DNA of 64,000 bases from Legionella sainthelensi (GTDB lineage Bacteria > Pseudomonadota > Gammaproteobacteria > Legionellales > Legionellaceae). Of the stretch, positions 44,462-54,508 are shown one piece after another. A program made the position numbers and the translations under genes. The notes beneath the pieces were generated by a model that searched no databases, was not told where the DNA came from, and worked only from the letters and a program-made list of their open reading frames with translations. The stretch covers positions 820,001-884,000 of the forward strand of contig NZ_LR134388.1 of assembly GCF_900637685.1 (NCBI RefSeq), given 5' to 3'. Position 1 is the stretch's first letter; each line of letters begins with the position of its first letter.

Positions 44462-44493
44462 CGAGGTAAAGCTATTTCCCTGCTTTTACCTCG
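44462..44493 (+). terminator. Hairpin after the VOC gene
   Basis: An 11-base arm (44462-44472) pairs with 44482-44493, one T bulged, nine bases apart, directly behind the VOC stop. T tract weak. Probably separates it from the convergent permease gene. Confidence 0.5.
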
Positions 44494-44562
44494 TTAATAA
44501 GTAATATCTCCGATGGACAATTCATCATCCCCCCCTTAGGCAGGGGAGATAGATGGTCAACA

Positions 44563-45654
44563 CTAATATTGAGACCAATTTTGATCGGGGGAGTTTTCTA
44601 CAGGCAATAATTCATAAGTTCTAAAAACATTGCCATCCCGAGATAAAAGAATAGCAATCGGCCTTGTCTTTTCAAAATGTGCAAAGATAATCATCATCAT
44701 TACAGTGATTGGTACAGCCAGAAACATCCCCAGTAGTCCCCATATATCACCCCAGACTGCCAAGGTAAATAAGATTACAAGTGGGCTTAAATTTAAAGAA
44801 TTACTCAAGTAACGAGGCTCAATTATATTTCCTACGATAAATTGTACTGTCCCTAAACCAAAAATAATTTTTGTAAAAGGAATCCAGCTGGTAAATTGTA
44901 CTATCGCTAAAGAAGCAGGAAATGCAATCGCAATGATTGCTCCAATGTTTGGTATAAAGTTGAGAAAAAAAATAAGAAGCGCCCAAAACTCTGCAAAATC
45001 GAGTTTTACCCATTTCATGATAATCCAACTGGAAAGAGCAGTGACAATACTTAAAATTGATTTTAAGCCAAGATAGGTTTGCGTATTCACTACAATATGA
45101 TTCAAAATGTTGTTTACGAGTATGCGATTTTCAAGAGAGGGAAACAGCGCATCAATTTTATTGAGAAAGAAATATTGTTCTGCAAATAAAAATGCAATAT
45201 ACAGCAGAATGAGTACAGTTGAGCTCGCAAGGGTTGAGAATACACCATAGACATTGACTAAAATCGTTTGTAAATTAAGTGATTTTATCATTTGATTCAG
45301 ACTCGATAAAATTTCAATATGCAGTGTTTTGTCAATATTGCTAAAAATGGCTAATAAATTTTCCTGGTAGCGATTTGACGCCGCTATGACATTATTGACG
45401 TTATTCGTAATAATGTTTATGAAGATAAAAATAAAAACAGCAACAATTACAAAAGCAAAAATCATGCTTAACCAGCCAGGTAGCCGGGTACCTACCATTG
45501 GTATTCCTTGAATAATATTACTAATGGTATTAAGAAGATGCCAAATAAAAATGGCGATAACTAAAGGAATTAATACATGGCTTCCCACAATAAGGAAATA
45601 ACCAGTAATCCATATGACAATGAGTCCTGAAGTAAAGAGAAGCATGCGACTCAT
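44563..45654 (-). CDS. AI-2E family transporter (PerM-like)
   Basis: 363 residues with about eight membrane helices in the AI-2E exporter-like layout: a first pair, a long amphipathic section, then N-F-I-P-N-I-G-A-I-I-A near 238 and a late P-L-V-I-L-F-T-L-A-V-W-G segment. The family (PerM/TqsA/YdiK) exports small molecules, or ions in antiporter members. The substrate cannot be read. Divergent from lhr. The C-terminal about 30 residues are hydrophilic. Confidence 0.9.
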   Translation of the reverse strand: MSRMLLFTSGLIVIWITGYFLIVGSHVLIPLVIAIFIWHLLNTISNIIQGIPMVGTRLPGWLSMIFAFVIVAVFIFIFINIITNNVNNVIAASNRYQENLLAIFSNIDKTLHIEILSSLNQMIKSLNLQTILVNVYGVFSTLASSTVLILLYIAFLFAEQYFFLNKIDALFPSLENRILVNNILNHIVVNTQTYLGLKSILSIVTALSSWIIMKWVKLDFAEFWALLIFFLNFIPNIGAIIAIAFPASLAIVQFTSWIPFTKIIFGLGTVQFIVGNIIEPRYLSNSLNLSPLVILFTLAVWGDIWGLLGMFLAVPITVMMMIIFAHFEKTRPIAILLSRDGNVFRTYELLPVENSPDQNWSQY

Positions 45655-45851
45655 AAGACAATTCCTTTTTTGATTTTATTATTTATTAGGTAAATATTAG
45701 CATTGATTATTCAGGATAAAAATTTATAAAATAAGTTTATATAATTAAATTGAGAAATAAGTAGTACACTTAAAATAAGCATATATTGGCAGATACCTTA
45801 GCGAGTTTGCCTATACTATGTAGTGTAACTTGCTTATTTATCATTAATCTC

Positions 45852-48800
45852 ATGAATGCATCAAATTATCAAAGCATTTCTTGGGCCCATCAGTTGGTGC
45901 AAGATTGGTTTGTCCAAAAAATAGGTAAACCTACGGAACCACAAGAGCAAGGATGGCCATATATTTTGGCCGGCCTTGATACGCTCATTTCTTCACCGAC
46001 GGGTTCGGGTAAAACGTTAGCTGCATTTTTAGCCTGTTTAAATGGTTTAGTGCATAAAGCGGTAACAGGAAACTTACAAGACCTCACTGAAGTATTATAC
46101 ATTTCACCACTAAAGGCATTAAGTAATGACGTACAAAAGAATTTGCTGTTACCCTTACAAGAAATTGGTGAGTTGGCTAAAGAGCAAGGCATTGATTTAC
46201 CGGAAATTCGTGTGGCTGTGAGAACAGGAGATACTCCAACGAATGAGCGACAAAAAATGATCAAAAAGCCACCACATATTTTGATTACTACTCCGGAATC
46301 CTTTTACATTCTATTAACTGCTGAAAAAAGTCGAATGAATATGTCAGATATTCATACAGTTATTGTGGATGAAATTCATGCTTTAGTGAATAACAAACGA
46401 GGTACCCATCTGGCATTGTCTTTAGAGCGTTTAGAAGCACTTACCCCAAAATCATTTATTCGTATTGGTCTTTCTGCGACTCAAAAACCTTTAGAAAAAG
46501 TGGCGAACTTTCTAGTCGGCTCTAAAAAGACTCTGGTGAAATTGGTCAATATTGGACATGCTCGACAATTAGATTTGCAGATTGTAATACCTGAAAGTGA
46601 ATTGGCTGCTGTTGCTTCCAATGAAATGTGGGATGAGATTTATGAAAAGATCGCAGGTTTAGCCCAAAAAAATCGGGCTACATTGGTGTTTGTCAATACA
46701 CGAAAATTAGCGGAACGCGTTGCGCATCATTTGGAACAACGTTTAGGTGAAAATAAGGTATTAGCTCATCATGGTAGTTTATCACGAAAATTACGTCTTG
46801 AGGCAGAAGCTAAACTTAAGAATGGTACGCTGAAAGTTCTGGTGGCTACAGCTTCATTAGAGTTAGGAATTGATATTGGTCATATTGACTTAGTGTGTCA
46901 AATCGGTTCTCCACGAGCTATTGCAACCGCATTACAACGTATTGGTAGAGCAGGACACTGGCATGGAGCGATTTCTACAGGTCGCATTTTTGCAACCACG
47001 CGCGATGAATTATTAGAGTGTGCCGCATTAGTTTATGCCATTCGCCACGGGGATTTAGATCAATTAATTATTCCAGAAGAGCCTTTGGATATTTTAGCAC
47101 AACAAATTGTGGCTGCTTGTGCCACCCAGGATTGGGATGAAGATTTACTTTTTCGTAATTTTAAAAATGCTTATCCTTACCATCACTTGACTCAAGAAAA
47201 ATTCGATGAAATTTTGACTATGCTCTCAGAGGGCATTGCCGGATCTCGTGGGCGTTACGGTGCCTATATTCATAGAGATCGAGTGAATCATATACTTAAA
47301 GGGCGACGAGGGAGTCGTTTCGCGGCAATCACCAGTGGTGGAGCAATTCCCGACAATGGTTTGTTTTCAGTGATTGCGATGCCAAATAATGCGATGGTTG
47401 GTACTTTAGATGAAGATTTTGCTGTAGAGAGTAATCGTGGGGATATTTTTCTGCTAGGGACAAATTCTTGGAAAGTACTGCGAGTTGAAAGTGGTCGGGT
47501 GTTAGTGGAAGACGCACATGGTGCACCACCCAGTATTCCTTTTTGGTTAGGTGAAGCACCTGCCCGCAGCATCGAATTATCTTTACAAGTATCTCAGCTT
47601 CGGGAAAAAATTAATTATTTATTACCTGAAAAAATACCCCAAATTGTTGAAGCAAGGCATATTCCCCAGATACAAAAAGCCATTCAATGGTTAATGATCT
47701 ATTGTGGTCTTGATGCATCTGCTTCAGAACAATTACTTGAGTATGTACGTTTAGGACGGCAAGTTTTAGGTGCGGTTCCTACCCAGAATACAATAATAGC
47801 AGAACGCTTTTTTGATGAAAGCGGCGGCATGCAACTGATTATTCATGCGCCATTTGGCGCACGAATTAACAAAGCTTGGGGACTCGCGTTACGAAAGAAA
47901 TTTTGCCGATCCTTTAATTTTGAATTGCAGGCCGCTGCTACCGATAATGGGTTAAATATTTCTTTAACGGAGCAACATAGCTTCCCTTTGTCTGATGTGT
48001 TTCATTTTTTGCATACAAACACATTAAAGGAAGTGGTCACCCAAGCAGTTTTGCAATCCCCTTTATTCGGTATGCGTTTTCGTGCAGTAGCTTCACGCTC
48101 ATTAGCCTTATTACGTTTTCGCGGTGGTAAAAAAATTCCTCCTAATATTCAACGAATGCTTGCTGATGATTTATTGGCTGCTGTATTTCCAGATGCAGCT
48201 GCTTGTCAGGATAATTTAGGGGGGGGAGATGTAGTCTTACCTGAGCATCCGCTTATTGAAGAGACTATGAAAGATATCTTAATGGATGCTTTGGATATCG
48301 ATGGTGTAACAAAAGTAATCCATAATATTGAAACTCAGCATATTACTTGTCTTGCGGTGGACACCCCAGTTCCCTCGGTCTTTTCTCATGAAATTTTAAA
48401 TACTAATCCTTATGCATTTTTAGATGATGCTCCATTAGAGGAGCGGCGTTCACGTGCGGTTGAAATGCGTCGCATCTTACCAGAGTCAATGTTAGAAGAA
48501 GTAGGGAAACTCGATCCTAAAGCTGTCTTTGAGGTTCAGGGGCAGGCCTGGCCAGATATTCGTTCTGCTGATGAATTGCATGATGTGCTGCACACCGTTA
48601 TTGTTTTTCCAGAAATAATTCAGCTGAGCGAATTACAATCTACTTTGCCGCAATGGAAACAATATTTTATTGAATTACAACAGCAAGGAAGAGCTGTATT
48701 AGGGGTTGTTGCGGGTAAAAATTATTATGTATCTACAGAAAAAAAGAAGACTTTTCAGTGTATTTTCCCGTATGCTTCCTTTGCTTCTGAGGTAGTGAAT

Positions 48801-50111
48801 ATCAATGAAGAACTCATCTCATCGGAAGAGGCCATACTCAAAACGCTCCAAGGTTGGTTGTTGCATACAGGACCAATTACGGAAGAAAAATTGAGCGATT
48901 GTTTCCATCTTGTCCCATTAGATGTAGCGCATGCTTTATTGAAATTAGAAGCAAGTGGGTATGTGTTGCGTGGCCATTTTCGTGCCGAGTATGCTGGGGA
49001 AAGAGAGTGGTGCGAACGTCGATTACTTGCTCGTATTCATCGTCTAACCACGGAATCGTTACGACGACAAATCAAACCTGTTAGTCAAGCGCAATTTATG
49101 TCATGGTTGTTGAAATGGCATCACATTGGAAAAAGCCATCAGGTGAATGGTGAAAGGGGATTGCTTGCAGTAATCAAGCAATTACAAGGTTTTGAGCTGG
49201 CTGCAAGCGCATGGGAAACCGATATTTTTCCTGTACGCGTACATGATTACGACGCATTGATGCTCGATAAATTGTGCATGAGTGGCATAGTCGGATGGGG
49301 GCGAGTATCACCACATCCTTCTGTAGTGCTTTCAGATGAAGAAACAAAAAAATCTCGACGTTTATCACCAACCCGAAATGCGCCAATTACGTTTTTTGTT
49401 CGAGAGGATGTTGATTGGATTCCACCTTCTGTATCTATAGCTAATGTTGAAGAAATAACGAGCCTTAGTTATGCAGCCCGCAATATTTATCGATTTTTGC
49501 AAAAATATGGTGCTTCATTTTATGCAGATATTGTACGTGGTACAGGAAATTTGAAAATTGAAGTAGAAAATGGCTTATGGGAGTTAGTTGCAGCAGGAAT
49601 GGTAACTGCGGATAGTTTTGATAATGTGCGGACTTTGATGAGTACAAAACGTAAACAAAGTCGCCGATATAGACGTAATCCCATGTTGCCACTCAGTACG
49701 GGGCGTTGGTCTTTATTACATGTTCATGCACAAGAAGATCATGAAAAACGCGTAGAAGCAGCGTGCTGGATGTTGTTAGAGCGCTATGGAGTCATCTTCC
49801 GTGATTTGCTTGTACGTGAAAGAAATATTCCTCGCTGGCGAGATTTGTTGATTTTTTTGCGGCGCCTTGAATTACGTGGTGAGGTACGTGGAGGACGGTT
49901 TGTCGATGGATTTTTAGGTGAGCAATTTGCACTGCCTTATGCGGTTGATTCTTTGCGAGCGGAACGTAATGAGGAAATAGATAAAATACCACGAATTATT
50001 TCGTCGGTGGATCCTTTAAATTTAATTGGAATTTTATTGCCTGGTGAACGTGTATCCGCTACATCAAAATCGGAAATTAGGTTAGTCGCAGGCAACGTTT
50101 TAGCTACATAA
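45852..50111 (+). CDS. lhr: Lhr-type large DEAD/DEAH-box DNA helicase
   Basis: 1419 residues from ATG 45852 (the frame extends to 45786 but without start features). Helicase core: P-T-G-S-G-K-T (motif I), S-P-L-K-A-L (Ia), V-D-E-I-H-A-L (II), S-A-T-Q (III), A-T-A-S-L-E-L-G-I-D (V) and Q-R-I-G-R-A-G-H (VI). After about residue 600 come the winged-helix and Lhr C-terminal domains. Lhr is a 3'-5' DNA/RNA-DNA helicase linked to DNA repair. The length is near the usual 1400-1550. The TauD-family gene starts 23 bp downstream and may be co-transcribed. Confidence 0.93.
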   Translation: MNASNYQSISWAHQLVQDWFVQKIGKPTEPQEQGWPYILAGLDTLISSPTGSGKTLAAFLACLNGLVHKAVTGNLQDLTEVLYISPLKALSNDVQKNLLLPLQEIGELAKEQGIDLPEIRVAVRTGDTPTNERQKMIKKPPHILITTPESFYILLTAEKSRMNMSDIHTVIVDEIHALVNNKRGTHLALSLERLEALTPKSFIRIGLSATQKPLEKVANFLVGSKKTLVKLVNIGHARQLDLQIVIPESELAAVASNEMWDEIYEKIAGLAQKNRATLVFVNTRKLAERVAHHLEQRLGENKVLAHHGSLSRKLRLEAEAKLKNGTLKVLVATASLELGIDIGHIDLVCQIGSPRAIATALQRIGRAGHWHGAISTGRIFATTRDELLECAALVYAIRHGDLDQLIIPEEPLDILAQQIVAACATQDWDEDLLFRNFKNAYPYHHLTQEKFDEILTMLSEGIAGSRGRYGAYIHRDRVNHILKGRRGSRFAAITSGGAIPDNGLFSVIAMPNNAMVGTLDEDFAVESNRGDIFLLGTNSWKVLRVESGRVLVEDAHGAPPSIPFWLGEAPARSIELSLQVSQLREKINYLLPEKIPQIVEARHIPQIQKAIQWLMIYCGLDASASEQLLEYVRLGRQVLGAVPTQNTIIAERFFDESGGMQLIIHAPFGARINKAWGLALRKKFCRSFNFELQAAATDNGLNISLTEQHSFPLSDVFHFLHTNTLKEVVTQAVLQSPLFGMRFRAVASRSLALLRFRGGKKIPPNIQRMLADDLLAAVFPDAAACQDNLGGGDVVLPEHPLIEETMKDILMDALDIDGVTKVIHNIETQHITCLAVDTPVPSVFSHEILNTNPYAFLDDAPLEERRSRAVEMRRILPESMLEEVGKLDPKAVFEVQGQAWPDIRSADELHDVLHTVIVFPEIIQLSELQSTLPQWKQYFIELQQQGRAVLGVVAGKNYYVSTEKKKTFQCIFPYASFASEVVNINEELISSEEAILKTLQGWLLHTGPITEEKLSDCFHLVPLDVAHALLKLEASGYVLRGHFRAEYAGEREWCERRLLARIHRLTTESLRRQIKPVSQAQFMSWLLKWHHIGKSHQVNGERGLLAVIKQLQGFELAASAWETDIFPVRVHDYDALMLDKLCMSGIVGWGRVSPHPSVVLSDEETKKSRRLSPTRNAPITFFVREDVDWIPPSVSIANVEEITSLSYAARNIYRFLQKYGASFYADIVRGTGNLKIEVENGLWELVAAGMVTADSFDNVRTLMSTKRKQSRRYRRNPMLPLSTGRWSLLHVHAQEDHEKRVEAACWMLLERYGVIFRDLLVRERNIPRWRDLLIFLRRLELRGEVRGGRFVDGFLGEQFALPYAVDSLRAERNEEIDKIPRIISSVDPLNLIGILLPGERVSATSKSEIRLVAGNVLAT

Positions 50112-50134
50112 TAAAGATGCAATCAGGAGATTTT

Positions 50135-51199
50135 ATGATACATAAGCAGCTCCATTATGCTTTTTTAAATCAGCAAAAATTACCCTTATTGATACAAGCT
50201 CCTGCTGCAAAAAGTGCTAATAGTAATGATTTAGTGCGCTTTCTCAAAGAAGATAATACTTTATTTAAAGAGCATCTGCTTCGTTATCATGCCATTATCT
50301 TCCGTGGATTTAACATTAATACTCCTGAGCAATTTAAAACAGTAATTCAGGCCAGTGACTTAGGCGCTAATTATAATTACGATTTGTGCCCGGTTCCAAG
50401 AACAAAAATTCAAGAAGGTGTATTTACTTCATCCAATTATCCTGCGAGTTATCCTATTGCGCTACATAATGAAAAATCTTACAGCTCTGAATTTCCAACA
50501 CATATCTTTTTTAACTGCATTAAAGCGGCTGAACAGGGTGGCTGTACTTCGCTTGCTGATGGCCATCAAATTTGGCTCTCCCTTCCAGAGTCTTTACAAC
50601 AAAAATTACAGTTAAAAGGTGTTTTATACCGCCGACATTATTACAGTTATGGAATAAAATATAAAATCATTCAATTAATGGGGGTTGCTCCTGTATTTAA
50701 GACGTGGAAGGAAGAGTTTAATACCCATGAAAAAAAACAGGTTGAAAACATACTTCATCAGACACAACAACAATTTAAATGGAAAGGAAAGGATTTGCTT
50801 ACGGAAATATATCTGCCTGCCAGTAGAAAGCATCCCATAACAGGTAAATTAGTATGGTTCAATCAATGTAATCAGCTTTCCCACCATTGCAATGGTATTA
50901 GTGATTATATTAATTCAATGGTTAAAAATCCTATCCTTTCCTTTATTTTATTGCAAAACAGCATTCATCCTTATTTGGCTTTTTACGGAGATGGTACGCC
51001 TTTTTCGAAGCAAGAGTCTTTGTTGATCAGCGAGGCGGTACAAAAAAATACACTTTTAGTTTCTTGGCAACCAGGAGATCTGATGATTATTGATAATTAT
51101 TCCTGCTTGCATGGAAAAACACCTCATATTGGAGACAGGTTAATTTTAGCAGGAATGACCCATTATTCTTATGATAAGGGAGATAATTATGTTTCCTGA
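50135..51199 (+). CDS. TauD/TfdA-family iron/2-oxoglutarate dioxygenase
   Basis: 354 residues from ATG 50135 (AGGAG 6 bp upstream; ATG 50117 lacks a site). The facial triad is visible as H111-x-E113 in L-H-N-E and H326 in C-L-H-G-K, with R335 for 2-oxoglutarate. Glu in place of the usual Asp in H-x-D is common in the natural-product branch (SyrP-like) of the family. It hydroxylates or desaturates a small molecule or carrier-bound amino acid. It overlaps the FkbM methyltransferase by 11 bp, so the two should act on the same product. Substrate unknown. Confidence 0.87.
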   Translation: MIHKQLHYAFLNQQKLPLLIQAPAAKSANSNDLVRFLKEDNTLFKEHLLRYHAIIFRGFNINTPEQFKTVIQASDLGANYNYDLCPVPRTKIQEGVFTSSNYPASYPIALHNEKSYSSEFPTHIFFNCIKAAEQGGCTSLADGHQIWLSLPESLQQKLQLKGVLYRRHYYSYGIKYKIIQLMGVAPVFKTWKEEFNTHEKKQVENILHQTQQQFKWKGKDLLTEIYLPASRKHPITGKLVWFNQCNQLSHHCNGISDYINSMVKNPILSFILLQNSIHPYLAFYGDGTPFSKQESLLISEAVQKNTLLVSWQPGDLMIIDNYSCLHGKTPHIGDRLILAGMTHYSYDKGDNYVS

Positions 51200-52034
51200 G
51201 ATCTTACAAAAAAAATTTGTAATTGGTGATCTGTTTTTTGTAAATGAACTTGAAACTCAAGGATTAATCTATGAAATTTTTTCACAAAAGACGTATTTGC
51301 TTGATTTTCTTAGTTTAAATCCAGGGGCAGTTATTGTTGATGTAGGGGCAAATATTGGCATTTTTTCATTATTTGCCCTGCAGCATTGTAATTATAATGC
51401 TGAGATTTACTGTTTTGAACCGATTCCAATGACTTTTTTTTGTTTGCAAAAAAATTTAGAACATTTTAAGAGTAAGATACATCTATACAATACTGGCATC
51501 AGTGATGTTGCCCACGATTGTGAGGTTGTATTTACTTTATTTGGACACAGTGTGGGTACTGCAACTTATAGACCCCAAGATAAGCTCATTTCAAATTTTC
51601 AACCATTATTAGATTATAATACGCTCTTGAAGTTACTTCCTTGGCAAAATAAATTTCTTTATTATCAATTAAAATTGCTGCCATTTTTTCGGGACTATTT
51701 CATTAAGAGAAATTATAAAAAGCAAACTCGAACAACCCAAGTTACATGTAAACTGACCTCATTAGGACGTTTTATTGAACAACAGCAAATTAGGCATATC
51801 GATTTTTTAAAGGTTGATGTTGAGGGTGCCGAAATAGATGTTATAAAAAGTATTCAACCCAAGCATTTTTCTATAATCAAGCAAATAAGTATCGAAGTTC
51901 ATAATATAGAAAATCGAGTGGAACAGCTTAATTCTTATTTGCAAAAACAAGGTTATGCCACGTTAGTTGACAGAAATCCTATTTTGGCCGATTTAGGTTT
52001 TAATCATCATATGATTTACGCAAAAATGGTATAG
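51189..52034 (+). CDS. FkbM-family methyltransferase
   Basis: 281 residues from ATG 51189 (GGGAG 6 bp upstream), starting inside the end of the dioxygenase gene. SAM-binding motif I V-D-V-G-A-N-I-G-I-F-S, the acidic C-F-E-P-I-P motif II, and the FkbM signature K-V-D-V-E-G-A-E near 210. FkbM enzymes O-methylate sugars, polyketides or peptides. A coupled hydroxylase and O-methyltransferase suggests a hydroxylation-methylation step on a small molecule or glycan, but no core synthase is near. Confidence 0.9.
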   Translation: MFPEILQKKFVIGDLFFVNELETQGLIYEIFSQKTYLLDFLSLNPGAVIVDVGANIGIFSLFALQHCNYNAEIYCFEPIPMTFFCLQKNLEHFKSKIHLYNTGISDVAHDCEVVFTLFGHSVGTATYRPQDKLISNFQPLLDYNTLLKLLPWQNKFLYYQLKLLPFFRDYFIKRNYKKQTRTTQVTCKLTSLGRFIEQQQIRHIDFLKVDVEGAEIDVIKSIQPKHFSIIKQISIEVHNIENRVEQLNSYLQKQGYATLVDRNPILADLGFNHHMIYAKMV

Positions 52035-52157
52035 CGTCATACACTAATTCCAGACAAGGTGCAAGTAAACGTGAGATAGAACCGAACGAGCTTGTCATAA
52101 CGTAAAGAACTTAGTGTGGAAACGTTACAGGAGAAACAAATTGTTAACAATGAGTTA

Positions 52158-52773
52158 TCAAATATCATTGCTCTTTAGTAACCTGACATCGCTATGAATC
52201 AGTTTTGCTTTGATCTCTTGAAAATGTTTTTGATTAAGAGGCATAGTCGCGTCTTCAATTAAATAACATTGGAACCCTTCATTCAGTGCATCTTTTATTG
52301 AGAAATAAACACAAACATCAGCACATAAACCACAAAAATAAAGGTTCTTAGCGTCTTTTCCCTTGAGATAACCTGCTAATCCCGTGTTTATTTGGTGTTG
52401 GTTATCGTAAAAACCACTATAACTGTCTACTTCAGGATTCATCCCTTTACGAAAAATAGTTTCTATAGGTTTTATGCCAAGCATGGGATGAAACTCTGCA
52501 TCAAAAGTTCCCTGAATGCAGTGATTAGGCCATAGTATTTGTTCTATTCCATGTACTATTATTTTATCGAGAGGCTTTCCCCGGATAATTAGATGCAAAA
52601 CTTTTGTGATTTTGAGGATGCCAATCTTGAGTAGCTACAATTAAATCAAATTTAGGAAGTAATTGATTAATACTAGGGATGATGGCATCGCCATCTAATA
52701 CTGCAAGTGAACCACCAGGCATAAAATCATTTTGCACATCAATAATGATTAAGGTCTTATTTATTTTTTTCAT
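52158..52773 (-). pseudogene. pncA: Nicotinamidase/pyrazinamidase gene with one-base shift
   Basis: From ATG 52773 the first frame gives I-I-D-V-Q-N-D-F-M-P-G-G (catalytic Asp) and T-Q-D-W-H-P-Q-N-H metal-site residues, then ends prematurely. The second frame resumes P-L-D-K-I-I-V-H-G-I-E-Q, F-R-K-G-M (catalytic Lys) and L-C-A-D-V-C-V (nucleophile Cys). One base too many in the C4/T3 tract 52576-52582 breaks the join. Removing it restores a 204-residue PncA, normal length, deaminating nicotinamide to nicotinate. Start overlaps pncB by 17 bp. No other lesion, so recent mutation or sequencing indel. Confidence 0.85.
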
Positions 52774-54177
52774 GGGAATATTTTTGATATTCTTTAATTA
52801 ATTGATTTCGTTTTTGATTCAGTTGATTGCTTAAGCCTATCTGATAAATGGTTGGTTTTTCAAACCGTTTAAATTCCTCAGGAAGCTGTTGTAAACGCTG
52901 TTTGCTGTACTCTGCAATTTGTTGGAGTGTTTGTAAGGGTAAAGTGCATTTACCTTTTTCCATGACTTTGTGGAGTAATGGCTCTTGCAGATACTGCTCA
53001 AAAGCGAATGATTTTCCGGGTTTAAAAGGAGAGTGAATGTCTCCCAAATCAGTTTCACTCATAAGTGCTACAACATCTCCTCCTAAGAATGTATCATTAT
53101 GCAATAGCCGGTACACTTGTTTTTTGTAGGGCAAAGTAATTTTACCTATTGTCTCTGAGAGCTTTATGCGTGGCTTTTCATCCATATAAGCTAATTTGTA
53201 TACTCCATCTAATGCAGCATCTGGTGCTCCAATAACCAAATTTGTTCCAACACCAAAAATATCGATAGGTACATTTTGTTCGCGCAGATCCTTTATTTTT
53301 TCTTCATCAAGCTGATTGGATGCGATAATCTTTACATAATTTAGCCCTGACTCATCAAGCATTTGACGTGATTTTTTAGCCAGGGCTCCCAAATCACCAC
53401 TATCTAATCGTATTCCTTGTAAACGGTGTCCACGTTGTTCCATTTCTTTAGCTACACGAATCGCATTGGGAACGCCACTTTCTATAGTGCTGTAGGTATC
53501 AACAAGTAGAGAGCAATTATCAGGCCAGATCTCCGCAAAATCGCGAAATGCAGACAGTTCACTGTCATAACTTTGTATGTATGAATGTCCCATAGTTCCT
53601 GAAATTGGAATATTATAGTCACGTCCCACACATACATTACTCGTAGCATCAAAACCACCAATAATTGCTGCCCGACTCGCATAATACCCCCCTGGGCCTT
53701 GGGCTCTGCGTAACCCAAAATCGATTAACTGACATCCATCTGCTGCTCGCCTGATTCGACTGGCTTTTGTGGCGATAAGCGTTTGAAAATTTAGTAAATT
53801 TAATAGAATTGTTTCAACGAGTTGGGCTTCGATAACATTGGCTTCTATAGAAACCACAGGACACGTAGGAAAGACTAAATCCCCTTCATAAGAGGCATAA
53901 ACAGTTCCTCGAAAACGAAAGTTCTTTAAATAATCAAGGAACCTAGGGGCCATTCCTATGCTTTTTAAAAAATAAATATCTTGCTCATTAAAATGATAGT
54001 TTTCTAATATCTTAAGCAAATCAGTAAGTCCAGCAAAAATGGCATATCCAGAACCGAATGGAAGTTTTCTGAAAAATAATCAAAAACTGCAGTAGAGTTT
54101 TCATGACCTTTTAAAAAATAAACTTGGGCCATGGTGAGCTGATATTGGTCAGTATAACTACCAGTAAAATCAAACAT
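52757..54177 (-). pseudogene. pncB: Nicotinate phosphoribosyltransferase gene with one-base shift
   Basis: From ATG 54177 the N-terminus reads F-D-F-T-G-S-Y-T-D-Q-Y-Q-L-T-M-A, the NAPRTase start. At an A5 tract on the plus strand (54072-54076) the frame breaks; with one more base it continues F-R-K-L-P-F-G-S-G-Y, A-I-F-A-G-L and on through R-L-D-S-G-D-L (PRPP site) to the stop at 52757. Restored length is 473 residues, normal for the family. The enzyme turns nicotinate and PRPP into NaMN in NAD salvage. It forms an operon with pncA, which is also frameshifted. Confidence 0.87.
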
Positions 54178-54508
54178 TGATATAAATATCCTTATAAACG
54201 AAATAATCATGTATCAAAAGAGCGTGATGCTGCCATGATAGTAGTTGTAATACACTTCGTCCAGAGTGATTTTCCTTGTATTTTTTAGTTATTAATGGTG
54301 GATTTGCTGTTTATCTTCACTAGAAACACACTCTTCAATCATTGGAATGATAACGTTGAGAACTCTAGATTTAAAACAAATATTCTGTTATATGTTTGAA
54401 TAAAATGTTGATTAATTGATTTTTTTGTTGAACAAATAATACGGAACGCTAAAGGGTTTTATTCATATGTTTTTCTCTTAATTATATTATCAGACATGGA
54501 GTGAAAGG
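54178..54508. other. AT-rich divergent intergenic region
   Basis: About 330 bases between pncB and the next plus-strand gene. No gene, no RNA and no strong hairpin is seen; it presumably holds both promoters. Confidence 0.4.
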
